Source: Mesodorylaimus sp. YZB2_4 (Eukaryota > Nematoda > Enoplea > Dorylaimida > Dorylaimidae). From it: DNA of 64,000 nucleotides. Shown piece by piece: positions 22,500 to 34,335 of the stretch. Each line of letters starts with the position of its first letter. Positions within the stretch are counted from its first letter, which is position 1. Below the pieces are notes generated by a model, which searched no databases, had not been told where the DNA came from, and saw only the letters and a list, made by a program, of their open reading frames with translations. Where the stretch lies: positions 62,001 to 126,000 of the forward strand of contig JASANH010000793.1 in the NCBI GenBank assembly GCA_030248295.1. Reading direction: 5' to 3'. The translations under genes and the position numbers were made by a program.

Positions 22500-24180
22500 T
22501 TGTGCAAGCAAAAAAATCAACATTCGAGTTGTTTTCTGGTGGCAAACGGGCTCAATTTCCGCAACAAATATTCTTTGCTACAGAGAATGAGCAGCGGATC
22601 GCAGGTAGCTTTTTCAAAAATTTTGGACCCAGAAATCAAACCAATAAAAAGCAAGCCAACTAATCCACCAAACTAGAGCAAAAAATTCAGCCAAACTAAA
22701 CAGAACAAAACACTCGTCTCGGTCAGTAATTTTAACGAACGGTAGCTACGGATAACAGAAACAGCACGTACGCGACGCACGGCTAAAAAAAAACGCCGCC
22801 TGCTGGTGGTATGCGTTAAAATCCAGATTTTTTAGCAAAAAAATTAACTAGCCCGAATCTTCAAATCGCACCCTAAAAAGAAATAAACTATTTTAGAGCT
22901 TTTAGAGAGCTTTCAGAAAAGCCAACTCTTTTGTCCGTAGCTTTAGTGGTTATTACTGTGGACAGCTTAAGTATTTCGTCGTCGTCGTCGTCATCGTCAT
23001 CGTCATCTCTGGAACAGCAGAGCATGCGTTTTGGATCTCAAGAACGGCTAAGCCGTTTCCAACAAAATTTTGCGCGAGTATTGGCCACGGCAAACAAAGA
23101 TCACCCCCAAAATTCTGTGCATTTTTGTTGATTTGTTGCCGAGTTATGGACCGGCAAAGTTGCCCGCTTAACATTGTGCGTCTGTGTGGCGGCTAAACAG
23201 CCAGCTACCGTGCCTGTTGATAGCTGAATAAAAAATCCACCATGACAAGATAGTGGTTGCGTGACTGTACATTTCTGTAGAGCATATTCATAGCTGAGGA
23301 TCGCCAGCTGGTGCTGCGCCACAGTATGTGAACTATACAGTAAAGTACTGGATAGCTAAAAGAAGGTTTCTGCCATGCTCAACAACACAGAATTCAACTT
23401 GATAAATAAGTGTCCTGACCTCATGATTTTGAGCTGTTTCAATGCATGGCTTACATGTGGCGATGCAAAGGTGAAAAATTCTAACCCGCTCCTACAAAAA
23501 CAGTATGCACATCAAAATGTGTTATTCGTGTGTGTGCCCGCACCCCATGATCCTTGATCGGCCAATCATCCAATACATTTTTTTAAAATCACGAACCGAT
23601 TGGCTGCCTGAAGCCTTTTCTAAAAGTGATGTTTAGATCTCACCGGAATTCACATGAAAATTGCACTTTGATGTCGTCGTAACCAATGTTGTTAGGCGCA
23701 GGGCAATTACCCTAAATCTGGGGCAATTTTGAGCTCTCAAAACAGGTTTTAGAACAGTGACATTCCTACGGCAATCTGAGATTTTCAGTGCATTTTTAGG
23801 GCATCTTTGAGGCATCTTCGGGTTTTGGCACCTTGTCTTCTCTCTAGTCGGCAATGCCGTTGCTCTAAAGGGCGTTTTCCGTGATGAGAAGTTGGATGGA
23901 GATCTCATTGGAAGTTTTTGGCGCCTTTGAATACTGATATAGTATTAAAAAATGCGCCATCATGGTTTGCTTAGAATATTGTTGGGAGTCTGAGTTTTTT
24001 TCGTAGGGCCTTCTTTGCATTTTTTGAAGTTGAAAGCGCAAAAGCAAAAGTGCCCCAAGTAGCTTGTGATTAACAGCAATTCTGAAATATGGAATGGTCC
24101 ATGCCAGTATTTAACGGTGAGGAAGCGACTGTCGATGATCAGCAGATCAGATTTATAAGCACAAAGCAGCTGTCACTGTA
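22500..24180. other. Intergenic, no gene seen
   Basis: No supported gene. A CGT/CAT trinucleotide microsatellite runs from about 22,976 to 23,008. Confidence 0.4.
22976..23008 (+). repeat. CGT/CAT trinucleotide microsatellite
   Basis: Uninterrupted triplets, first CGT then mixed CGT and CAT. Translates as poly-Ser in one frame, with no sign of a real gene around it. Confidence 0.8.
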
Positions 24181-25352
24181 AATCACTTCAATTTCGCGGT
24201 TTTCGCGGATGGCCTGGACCGCGAAAATTTCCTTCCCAAAATGTTTATGTTGAAAACCTAGATTTTCAGATAGATCATAGGTTCAGTTTCACCTTGTTTT
24301 TCCCCACCTGCTCATAACATTAAGTTGAACCTCACCCCGGATCAGTTTCCATGTACGTTTAAAACCACCTCATCAAAGAATGTGGACATGAGTCACATTA
24401 TCAATATAGTGATGCACTGCCCAGCATCTCGAACAGTATTAAAGAGAACAGTCTGTTCTCAACCTACTGTACCTGACTAGAAGCTATCCAACTGGATTGG
24501 AAAGATCCACGATGGATTCTTATGGATTAAGGAATCTGGGGCCTTCAGAACCCATTGGGCATGACATGGTTTGATCCCTGACAACCTGAGATCCTTTTTT
24601 GGCAGTTGCTTACACTTTTTTTATTTCTTCGGAATTTCTTCCAAGTACCAGTGAGTCAAATCATTTTTGAATGCTTAGGCGTATCCATTCACTGCTCCTT
24701 CAACATCAAACTTTTTCGACCCATCCTGGCCTTGCGGAGAGAGTCAATTTTCGCTTTTTTTTCCGCGGGCTGGGGGCTTCTTAGTTGACCTCATCTTGCC
24801 ATCAACTAGGGTCCATCCTGGGTGGCAAGAGCGCGTGTCGATCTCTACTCCGCGATGTCAGTGGCTACCCCATAAGGTAACTACCCAGCCCGTGCCCCAT
24901 GAGGGGTCTGGGTTCGAGAGTCCCTCGCCCCATAAGACCTCTCCTCGTTCATGGACACCGAATGGATAAAGAGAGAGTCACCCACCAGCAGGCACAGAGA
25001 GAACTTGACCAAGCTCTCAGATGACTAGAGCTGAATACCGGCTGATGGTCTTCAGCTCTGCCAAGCAAACTGTGACATACTCCTTTCGCCGCTACACCAC
25101 TGAGGCGGCTCCTTACACGCATCTAATGTTTGGAGCTCCTACGTGCAGGAAAGCAGGTATAATGGAGCTGATTGTGTTCTCTTAAAAGATCGAACATTCC
25201 CACACAGTCTGAAGTATCAGCGGGAGATTCATCATATGCATAACCAGCACTGATGACTGACGGTCAGCCAAAAACCGCGAAAAATTTGTATCCGCAAAAT
25301 TTTGCAAAAGTCCAGAACCGCGAAAATTGGGTACCGCGAAATTAAAGTGATT
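24181..25352. mobile_element. Non-autonomous TIR element, about 1.17 kb
   Basis: Begins AATCACTTCAATTTCGCGGT and ends with the reverse complement of AATCACTTTAATTTCGCGGT (one mismatch in 20). Additional CCGCGAAAATT motifs lie just inside both ends (24,229; 25,316). No transposase frame is seen. A SINE lies inside at about 24,830-25,070. A target-site duplication could not be settled. Confidence 0.65.
24830..25070 (+). repeat. tRNA-like SINE copy
   Basis: A B-box-like GGGTTCGAGAGTCCC is followed by ACACCGAATGGATAAAGAGA and further SINE-body-like sequence. It is nested in the TIR element. Confidence 0.45.
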
Positions 25353-25359
25353 ATATATA

Positions 25360-26695
25360 TGATTAAAGTGAGTTTATTGTAAAGATAAAAGGCAATTTTT
25401 CCTTATGTTTGGACCAAAATTAAAATGGTCCATTTCATCCAGGGCACTTGAAAGATGGCTAAATTATGCCTCCAACTCGCGATCAATTGGACTTTGCTGT
25501 TGTTTTAGTGCCATTTCAGGGCAATCTGAACCCGCATCTAGGGCATTATTGCGCTGCAGACCTGGCAACACTGGTCGTATCAAAATCCTGAGAGGAAGCA
25601 ACCACGATACCTTGCGACAAATGTGAATTTGGACATGCACTTTCAGAAAACTATGCGGCCTTATATCTTTCAGCTACTTCAAGTGGTCATGGCTAAAATG
25701 CCAGGTCAGCCATCTTTAGCCATGGTCCTGTAATGGCTGCGATATTCGTTCTCAACATCTCATGAACCCTCAGAAAAACAATGAAACAACTAGATATCTC
25801 TGAGAAGCTGTCTTCTGGCTTGCGCAGGTAATTCTTACTGTGCACCAGCCTCGCGCGGTGTCTAGAGTCCCAAGCGCTAGACGCCGGATATAGTCAGCTA
25901 AATCTTTGGCTGGGTCATTTTTTAAAGATCGGGTCAAATGGATCAAAGAAAACTGAAATTTTGCGATTTTCCAATCCATATAAGCAATTTAAGATACCTT
26001 TTCATATCTGTTTAAATCCAGGATGAAAACCAATAATTAATTCCTTCAAGAATGGAAACGCTGTAATGCAAGGCTTTACGCATTTATAAAGCCTTACTCC
26101 TAGGTTTTTTCTTCTGCGTAACTATAAGAAAGCCAGGCAGATTGTAAGACGTGAGCATGACCATATTTTTTGGCTAGTTCTTCTGTAAGGGTCCATATCT
26201 GAGTAAGTTCTCATTAACATTCGTGGCAAGTTTGATGAAGTTAGGACTAGCCATAGTCTTAGTGACTAGATTATTTCTCACAGGTCTTATTAGGAATAGT
26301 CACATTGCATTCATGAATATGAAAAAGGTCTTGGGTAGTTACCCAACTGGAAAAGCCATGCATTTCTTTGTTCACCAATGATAACTTCCTTGACCACCAT
26401 TCATGTTACAGTACGTGGAAAGCAGTTTACTAACTAATAGGGTAGGTCCAGCACAAGGGACTGATGGCCCGGCATTAAAAAACAGATTAGTGCCATTGCA
26501 AATCAAGAACCATTCAGAATTAGTCAATAGACCTACAGTGTTCTGCTTCGGAAAAATGCCATGTATGAAATCGAAGATCATTGAAAAGGTAACTCATCAT
26601 TGTCAAAGCAGAATTGCTGACTATTCTTGAAGTATATGTGCGAGGCGAGAATTTTCAGTTGAACTATTAATCAGCTGATCTAACTGAGAATGATA
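25360..26695. other. Intergenic, no gene seen
   Basis: No coding feature or repeat recognised. Confidence 0.4.
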
Positions 26696-26699
26696 CGTA

Positions 26700-28356
26700 C
26701 AGTAGTGGACAGAAGTAAGGCACGTTTCTGATTTTTTCACTTATGGCAGAAGCTACTCACAAGGGGACAGCCTTATGGCGTTTTTCACACCATATGTGGA
26801 TAGAGCCCAAAAAACTGAATATATTTCTTCATCAACAGCTTATCTGACAGCAGAAGTAGTCAAGCACGACAAAATGTTTCAAAAAATTCAGGAAAATTGC
26901 TTGGACAAAAGTAAGGCACGTTTGTTTTAAATGACTGAATAGTCCTATTTTCCACTTCGACACACGCTCCAAAGCTCATGACACGACATCGAGACTCTCA
27001 ACCTTCTTGGTGGCATACCCGAGATTTTTTTTCACCTGCTCGTATCTGCTCCTCATGGAGGCGATCAGTTCATCAATGACTAACTGAGGAATTTCGGCCC
27101 ACGCTTTTTGAATGGTATTGAACAGCTGGTTGCAATTCTGGTATGTGGTCACTCGAATACGCCTTTCGACCTCATCCCACAAGTTTTCAATCGGATTTAG
27201 ATCTGGGGATTGAGCTAGCCATTGCATTAGATTGACCTTCTTGCGCTGCAACCATCGCTTTGCATGAGCCGAGGAGTGCTCCGGATCGTTGTCCTGCTGA
27301 AAGATCCAGCCTTCGGACATGAAACGACGAGCGTGAGAAACATGACATTCTCCATGATGTCCGTGTACATGTGTTTGTCCATGATGCCATTTATCTCATG
27401 AATAGGGCCCATCTTCCGTCCGGAGAAACAGCCCCAAACTATTACAGACCCTCCACCATGCTTAATCGTTGAAATAGTGTATCTAGCATCGAACAATTTG
27501 CCAGTGGGCGTCTCACATACTTGATTCCATCGCTGTTGAACAAATTAAACTTTGATTCATCGCTCCAAAGAACTTTTTGCCATTGCTGGTTGGTCCAGTT
27601 CAGGTGCATTTTGGCGAATTGGATTCGCGCCCTGCGATTCTTCAATGAGATCAATGGTTTCTTGCATGGACGTCGAGCTGGCAAGCCATCCTACCTCAGA
27701 CGACGACTAATAGTCCTGGTGCTGACCGCTGTTAAGCCAGTGGCCAACTTCAATTGACCAGAGGTCAGTCGGGGGTTCGAAAACGACATTCTTTTAATCA
27801 GATGATCCTCACAGGTCGTGGTTTTCCTTGGTCTTCCAGGCTTTTTTAACGGACTTGTTGTCCCACACGCCAAACAGCGTTTCACAATCTTTGAAATGAC
27901 TCGACCACACGTTTCAAACGTCTTTGCAATATCCGAAAATGATTTTTTCCCCTCGACCCTCATTTGAACCATTGCAGCCTTAGCATCCTTTGAAAAATTA
28001 TGACCAGTGGGCATGTTTGGTAAAACGATGACAAAAACTTGAATTTTATGTTTCTAGATGACACAGACGAGCCACCTGACCGTTTCCCGCCACTTTGTAG
28101 CTCGCGTATTTCGAGAGTTTTCTCCTGCCAAAAAAACGTGCCTTACTTTTGTCCCAGCAATATTTCGCAATTTTTAAAGTTTTGCCACCTACCACTGATT
28201 TGAGCTGCCTGGTCAAAGATTTAGTTGTGTTATCTACTCAATTTTTTGTGCTCTATCCATATATGATGCGGGAGACGCCACAAGATTGTCCTCTGGTGAG
28301 TAGCTGCTGCCATAAGTGAAGAAGTCAGAAACGTGCCTTACTTTTGTCCACTACTT
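26700..28356 (-). mobile_element. Tc1-type DNA transposon with IR/DR ends
   Basis: A 1657-bp element flanked by TA. Each roughly 220-bp terminal inverted repeat carries two copies of GGACAAAAGTAAGGCACG, one at the outer edge (26,707 with one mismatch; 28,332-28,349 inverted) and one at the inner edge (26,903-26,920; 28,137-28,154 inverted). This is the IR/DR layout known from Sleeping Beauty-like Tc1 elements. It encloses one transposase gene on the minus strand, now broken. Confidence 0.9.
26976..28014 (-). pseudogene. Inactivated Tc1 transposase (DD34E)
   Basis: From the start at 28014 the frame encodes a paired-type helix-turn-helix region (FSKDAKAAMVQM, KKPGRPRKTT). It is then stopped by an in-frame TAG at 27691-27693, where relatives read a sense codon between RRLR and DGLPARRP. 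Downstream pieces hold the first catalytic Asp (LWSDESKFNLF), HGGGSVIVWGCFSG, the second Asp (FQQDNDPEHSS) and the Glu (LNPIENLWDEVE). They lie in different frames, with shifts near 27,490 and 27,330. One stop plus two frameshifts means it cannot make transposase. Confidence 0.9.
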
Positions 28357-28597
28357 TATCTGTTATAGAAATGTGGTCTTGAGACATAGTAATATCGGTA
28401 GTGGGGTGGAGGGTGGCGTGACTGATTCCGTATGACTGCTCACCTTATCTCGCACTTTAGAGCATGGGATCATATCTGACAAGTCGGCTGTCGAAGAATG
28501 TGTAGGAGTATAGCAAAGGCTGTTTGTTCGTCCCATGTCATGCCATACTTTATCTATAGCCAAGCACTAGGGAGCACATCAAGAGCACATTACAGAT

Positions 28598-28705
28598 TGA
28601 CAATCATTTTTTAACCCAGGTGGGAGTCGAACCCTCCCCTGTAAGTGCGCACTTAATGTGAGAGCTAGACGCGTTAACCCGTTAGGCTACGACCCGGGAG
28701 AAGTT
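28598..28705 (-). repeat. tRNA-like SINE head
   Basis: Minus-strand 28698-28615 has a pairing acceptor stem (CCCGGGT with ACCTGGG) and a complete T-arm (GGGAG, GGTTCGA, CTCCC). The anticodon arm does not pair. A homologous sequence at 62,685-62,770 has the same GTCTxxCxCTCACxxT and TTACAGGGGA stretches. Confidence 0.6.
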
Positions 28706-28916
28706 CAGTTTTTTGTAGACAGACTGTTCCGTCACTGATCTGCAAATACGAGTCATGCACTTGTATTGCAAATAAGACATTACAGGTTCATCCTGGCACT
28801 ATACACAAAAAGGACATACAGAATGCAACATATTTGTATATTGTTAGTAAATATCGACTATTTACACGTACTGGATGTAATGCAAGCCAGCATCAAATAC
28901 TTGTCTTCAGGAATTG

Positions 28917-30218
28917 TTAATCATCGCAACCCAAGGCCGACGTGTCGTTAAGACTGTTCACTAGCCGGCACGCCCACGTTGGTCCTTCGTAGGGCCAGTG
29001 CATTTCGCGTGGGAGTGCAATTCCAGCAGGCACATTTTTCTCAAAATAATTCAGTACCCAACGTGATCCGAATAAATTCATTGATTGAAAATTGCCGCTT
29101 TGATTAACCCATCTCTCGTCCCTTGGCACAGGATCGTTAATGACTGTCGAGTTCGATGCATTCTCCTCGTCTTCGTCCGATTCCATTAATAAAAATGTAC
29201 TCGATCCATTGCGTATTATTCGAGAATTTGCGCATGCTCGATTCGATTCCATGACGAGCACAGCTGAGCGTGGTAAAGCGACTAGCAAGTGGTAGCACCA
29301 GAATGTCAGAGTCGTCATCAAGTAGGCCACCAACACGTCAACAGTGTAATGCAGACGACTGATCAATACGAATGTCATTCCAAATACGGTCGCCACGGGA
29401 TACAAAACGCGTAGTAAACCGTAGAAACCCGTTCGAGGCATGTACGTGCGAATGGTCAACGTAGTGAGCACGTACATGAGTGTGTGACCACTGTAAATGT
29501 AATCACCGCACAGCACCCGACTCGATTCCACTCCCACGAAGCCAAGGCTAATACCGTACTGCCACATGCGATGACCAATAATCGACCACGGGATACTCGG
29601 ATCCGATGCTTCACTCGACCCCAGACTAGAATCGATGGCGCGATCGATCGATCGATCAGTTTGCGACTTTACAGGGGCTGATCGATAGGAATAAGGCTGA
29701 ATGCATTTGTTGAGCATACTTCGATCCGATAATGGCATCCAAGTGACCAACATGGCCATGGCTCGAAAAAAGTACAATATCGATGCAATAAGGAGTATTC
29801 GTCGCATGACAATCCATCGATATCTATGCAATAACATGGAAAATCCGCACACGCTAGCCATGATCACGACTAGGACATCCGATGTAGGCCACGCCCACTC
29901 TTGAATCGGTACTAATCGAAATACCACATCTGGCAGGGGATTATCACGAGGCACAACTTCGTTCAAGAAAGATAATGAGAATGAAGTACATAAACTGGAC
30001 GCGAATAATAATAGTGCAGCCACCACGGTTTTTGTTCTTTCCTTAGGAATATCGCATAATCTTTCACCGCTTCCTTTGCAGTCGCTAAAACCATATGATC
30101 GTCGATTTTGGCGAGATTTCTGACGTGATATCGACGTATCACCGCGATTTGGATCAGTGGTATTATGGAAAGGCAATGAAGACGCAGTCATCTTCGTGAA
30201 ATAAAATTTTATCGCCAA
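28917..30218 (-). CDS. SGMS-like: Sphingomyelin synthase family protein
   Basis: An intronless frame of up to 433 aa; a second ATG at residue 10 (30191) is an equally likely start. The product is a multi-pass membrane enzyme of the lipid phosphatase/phosphotransferase fold. It moves phosphocholine (or phosphoethanolamine) from phospholipid to ceramide in Golgi or plasma membrane. All four family motifs are visible: D1 NPLPDVVF (93-100), D2 RRILLIASILYFFRAM (139-154), D3 CGDYIYSGHT (237-246) and D4 HYTVDV (290-295). H245, H290 and D294 form the expected catalytic triad. There is no SAM domain in this frame, so it resembles SMS1/2 or nematode SMS without the SMSr-type SAM. The loop between D2 and D3 is enlarged by a hydrophilic stretch partly encoded by a CGAT microsatellite. 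Lack of introns, when neighbours have them, hints at a retrocopy or intron loss. Confidence 0.9.
   Translation of the reverse strand: MAIKFYFTKMTASSLPFHNTTDPNRGDTSISRQKSRQNRRSYGFSDCKGSGERLCDIPKERTKTVVAALLLFASSLCTSFSLSFLNEVVPRDNPLPDVVFRLVPIQEWAWPTSDVLVVIMASVCGFSMLLHRYRWIVMRRILLIASILYFFRAMAMLVTWMPLSDRSMLNKCIQPYSYRSAPVKSQTDRSIDRAIDSSLGSSEASDPSIPWSIIGHRMWQYGISLGFVGVESSRVLCGDYIYSGHTLMYVLTTLTIRTYMPRTGFYGLLRVLYPVATVFGMTFVLISRLHYTVDVLVAYLMTTLTFWCYHLLVALPRSAVLVMESNRACANSRIIRNGSSTFLLMESDEDEENASNSTVINDPVPRDERWVNQSGNFQSMNLFGSRWVLNYFEKNVPAGIALPREMHWPYEGPTWACRLVNSLNDTSALGCDD
29641..29660. repeat. CGAT microsatellite inside the sphingomyelin synthase coding region
   Basis: Four to five CGAT units encode the DRSIDRAID stretch of the D2-D3 loop on the minus strand. 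Confidence 0.8.
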
Positions 30219-33200
30219 CTTGTCGCCGACAGCGTAAAAGCGGACGAAAAAATTTCAGTTGCGCAAGTCTGGAATGAATATTAAACACGAGGATATGTTT
30301 GTGCGCGAAAATGAGAGCCTGCAGGGGCATGTTACACTGCCTGACACTTTACACCCGCAGTTGCTGCTAGCTCGAGGGTACGCTAGCTAGGCATTGGGCA
30401 TCTACGCAACCTATCTCTAACACGCAAGTAGTTGTTACATTTTTCCTCCCTCATCCATTACCTTGTCGACTAGTGCAAAATTAGTCTTGCTTGATTATGA
30501 CCAACTATTATAAGCAATGAACAAAATTAGCCTAGCTACGGCCTTGGTCGTCTCTTAGTTACCATCAGTCTCGAGAATGCACACATCCGCCCCACGTCTT
30601 TACCTATTCCGCACACGACCTATGACTGATTCGATACATGATAAGTGATGACAAACTACCAAAGACCGAGTTGGGAAAAAGTAACTTTTTCCAACAATGA
30701 GTCAGCTAAGCGAAAGAAAATTTCTACTTTGAATCGGCAGATTGAAAAGGGTGCAATGCGAAGAAAATTATAGCGAGACGAAGGGTGGCGCCATCAAAAT
30801 CACGCCACCCTTGTTTTGAACATTGGCCAGTTGCTGTCGGCCTGGCGGAGTAGTTGGGTATAAAAGAGAGTGGGGCGAATACATTGGGCGTAGAATGCGA
30901 GGTTCCTCTATTTTGTTCACTTTGCAACACAAGCTATTCATCTTCAAAGAAAGCAGTTAGGTTTTTTACGATTTCGTTCAATTTTATCTTCAGTTTGACG
31001 AAGAAGTGAAACGTTTTTAAGGCCACATTTGTTCATGTTGCTGTTAGTTTTGGAGCGCGCGTTATCTTATTCATTGAAGGACATGCATGCTCGACTCATT
31101 GAATAGCGTATTTACTTTCAGGTTCATAAAAGCAAACAGAATGTGTGAGCGGAAATTGCGATCATGCACAGGGGGCTTTGGTCAATAAGTAAAAACAAAC
31201 TGCAAGGGCATTTTCAGGACAATTCCAAACAGTCAAGTCTTTGAATGACTCAAGGTTTAGAATAACTGTGTGCGAAGGGTGAAAAATCCAAAACAATAGC
31301 ACGGAATTTTCAAACCTCTGCAAAGAACACCTGCAGCATGGTATTTTGCAGGTGCATCCCCTCCGTAAATCGTACATACTAGCCCCCCGAACATCGTATT
31401 TTTGAAATGTGTACTCTGCAATCTTGAATGAATCGTTACAGGCTGGTTGTACGAGGCAGGAAAGAAGCTGAGTAGCTTCCGCAAAAGGGCGCATGACTGT
31501 ACACGGAATAGGATATATTCCTTGAACGTAAAAGGCACACTGGCATATTTTCATCCAATCAAAAGAATTACTATCGATTTTAAAGAAGTAGAATCTGCAG
31601 TTTCCCTGCAAAAGAAACTAGATTTTGCAACTATAAAATTACGTGTTCAAATGTTTTTTTGTGTCATGCTTTTATCCATGAGCTAATTGAATACTCTAGT
31701 GGGGGAGGGGACAGTCGAAATCGCCCAAACGCTTGCTTGTATCTTCAAAGAAAAGTTTCTTCCATTGGAGATTGAAATATACGACGAAATGGTGCACATA
31801 ATATATATCGCGCCCAAATATGATCGAAACTGGACGCAAGGTTTTGTTTCAAGGGCTTCTTCTATTTTACCAAAAACATCAGCTTACAACGTTTTAAAAG
31901 ATTTTCCAGCCCACAGAAATCATCAAGCAGCAATTTTTTCAAAGTTTTTGCACAGTCGATCAGCATACAGGAATTTAACCAGCACGAGGTGTGCCTGAAA
32001 TTAAAGTCCCATGTTCTAAATCAAGGTCTCTTCGCTACCAAATTTCCATCCTGAGTGAGTTTTCTGCCGACCACTTCCAATGCCCCTTTGTGAAAGGTAT
32101 CTGCTGCGTTTGAAGAGTCAGTTCGAAATGTGCTTGCCACAGGATAAAAATCAGCAGATTCATACTTCATGCACCAAATTTCGACATTGTTACAAAATGC
32201 CGTATGAGCTAAGCCTGTGACGTTGTCTCACTTTAGCTTGTGCTGCAACGAAATTTAGCTAAGATTATTCATGCCTAAAATCCTCAAAGTTGGTCTCGGG
32301 GGAGGGGGAGATTAAAAATGATTCATAAAAACCTGTCGCAAAGATCAAGGTGCGCTGTGAAACCTTTCCCTAAAAATCAATGAGGTGCGCAATGAAACCT
32401 TTCCATAAAAATCAATGATGTCTAAATAGGACTTACCTGCTTATCTTCCATTTTTGTGATCATTCCTGCCACTTTCGTCCAGATGCAGCTACTACAGAAA
32501 GAGAGATAAAATCTCTGAAGAGTCAGCTCGAAATGTGGCACATTTCGAACTGAAATGTGGCAAGCAATGTGAATGTGAATGTGAAATGTGGCAAGCAAAG
32601 CGAACCTGACATTATTCATCTCATCGCGGCAACATGCTCTCAAGCGGCATCGTGTACATTGTGCATTTGAGAACATGTCGCACACGGCGGCAGGGCAGGG
32701 GGCCAGCTCCTAGCTCTGGTTTCTTTCACCTTTGCAATCCGTAAAATGTGACGAGTCCTCGCCCCCAGAAACCTCATCTAGGTGGCTATGCAAAAGACAT
32801 GTGGCCACGCTGCAGTGTGAGGGATCACAGATTATCATGGAATGAACTGCTGCACACAAAAAATGCTCTCATTTGAAACAGAAACAAGTGCCGCATCGTT
32901 GACACGCCTGATTGGCATATACTGTACTGATCAGGAGCCACGGGGTAGTGGCGACTATTTTGTTTGACTTGGCAGATAAATAGGCATTGTCATTGATTGT
33001 CAGGTCTCTACATACACTATCAAAAGCCCTGGAATTTTCACCCCTCCATCAAACAGTTCAGAGATGAGCAGGTACATGAAGGCTGGCGGTAGATTCAAAA
33101 ATAAAATGGTGGGGCTTGAACTTTCCTATGCAACTACAGGTACTTGTAAAACCGCTTATCGCGACTACCGCCAACCTGGTTAGCGCTGATTAGCCTTCCT

Positions 33201-33290
33201 CTACCATTATCACTCGCAACCGCTGAAGGCGCTTAGCGTTGACAGTTTTTTTGCCTGTACTGTATGTACGCTGATAAGATGAGCAGAGGT
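30219..33290. other. Intergenic, no supported gene
   Basis: A good TATA box (TATAAAAG, 30,859-30,866, plus strand) has no recognisable downstream gene within 3 kb. A 103-codon plus-strand frame at 31,687-31,998 starts only at TTG and matches nothing I know. Around 32,350-32,415 a roughly 35-base unit containing GTGAAACCTTTCC and AAAAATCAATGA is tandemly duplicated. Confidence 0.45.
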
Positions 33291-33296
33291 AATAGG

Positions 33297-33705
33297 TGAT
33301 GAGTTTGAATGTGGCTGGCCAGTTAAGGATTCGGTGATTGGCCCCCAATTATGTGGTCACTGAAAACATTATGATCGGCGACCCAATCATGTGACCAGCA
33401 AAAAACTCTGTCACCAGGCCCTGATTAAAAGATCGGTCGAAAACATTGTGATCGGCCACAAAATTATGCGACTACCCAAGAACATAGACACCAATTCTTC
33501 AGTTATGATTAATCAAGAATTCGGTGATCGCTAAAATTGAGTGATATATCGAACTGATTGTGATTAATCCGGCAGTGATCATTCACTAATCAGGCGATCA
33601 ATACCAAACGTTGTGGTCAGCCCCCGATCAGCCGACCGCTACCAAGTGGATTATCATTTAAAAACACTGTGATCGCCTTGGATTAGGTGATCGATTGAAA
33701 ACAGA
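33297..33705 (+). repeat. Degenerate minisatellite, about 38-base GATC-rich unit
   Basis: At least five to six diverged units can be laid end to end. The first clear ones start at 33,335, 33,373, 33,410 and 33,449, each reading roughly GTGATCGGCC, then CCAATTATGTGA, then AAAACATT. Later units (to 33,705) keep GTGATCG and GAAAAC but vary in length. No coding potential is seen. Confidence 0.65.
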
Positions 33706-33989
33706 GACATTTCATTTTTTACATAGAAGTTTGAGTAACGCACGCTTCAGTATCTTCTGAATGACCGCATATTGGTAATATATTTTCGCTGTCATAAGCA
33801 TGGGAATTTATCGAGTTGTTAGAAGAGCTGACACAGGAGTACCTCGAAGGCTGGATGAGTGTTGTTTTCAGTTTGAAAGTACCACAAAGTGATCTAACGC
33901 GATAGAGATGTGTCATGTGGTCAGTATGCGTGTGTGTTTCAATGAGCAGTGATGTTCCCTCCAGCCGTTAAGTCGAGCTTTACGAAACC

Positions 33990-34335
33990 AAAAAATGTAG
34001 TTCGCTCATATGTGCAGATAAAAGCTCCCTGCAAAACGTCAGAGACATCTGGCCAGCTGGTCAGCAGCGGTCAGCGCCTGGTCTCGCGGATTTTTGAATT
34101 TTTGTGTGGTTGCCGAGCGTTGAGAAAAAACTCACAAGGTCTTTTCAAAATGGTTGGGGTTTTGGACCTAGAGTTTAAGCTTCGAACAGTCGGACTCAGG
34201 GCTTTTCCCTAAAAAACCCAAGAAATCCATGAGAATTTAAAAAATTGACCCCTGCTGACCAATCGGCTTAGCGCATCTGTTTTTTTGCACAGAACTTTCT
34301 TTTACTCCAAGAAAGGAAAAAATCTTTGGTTTTGT
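33990..34335. mobile_element. MITE with long imperfect TIRs
   Basis: GGCCAGCTGGTCAGCAGCGG near 34,050 is mirrored by CCCCTGCTGACCAATCGGC near 34,250. Homology with its inverted partner continues outward to about 33,990 and 34,335. The family has another full-length copy at 58,905-59,215 and a partial one at 2215-2400. No transposase is present. Confidence 0.6.

Noticed and set aside
22931-23131. Serine-rich frame at the CGT microsatellite
   Set aside because: The serine run is the microsatellite itself and the flanks show no homology or splice context.
28615-28698. A possible functional tRNA gene on the minus strand (paired acceptor stem and T-arm)
   Set aside because: The D-arm is weak, the anticodon arm does not pair, and a diverged homologue at 62.7 kb shows it is a repeat head.
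30859-30866. TATA box as the promoter of a real gene
   Set aside because: The motif is good, but no coding exon follows within a plausible distance. Only a 22-codon frame starts nearby.
31687-31998. A 103-codon plus-strand frame as a gene
   Set aside because: It starts only at TTG, has no recognisable domain and no convincing splice partners.
33297-33705. CRISPR-like array
   Set aside because: Units are adjacent and diverged with no fixed repeat and unique spacers, and the genome is eukaryotic.
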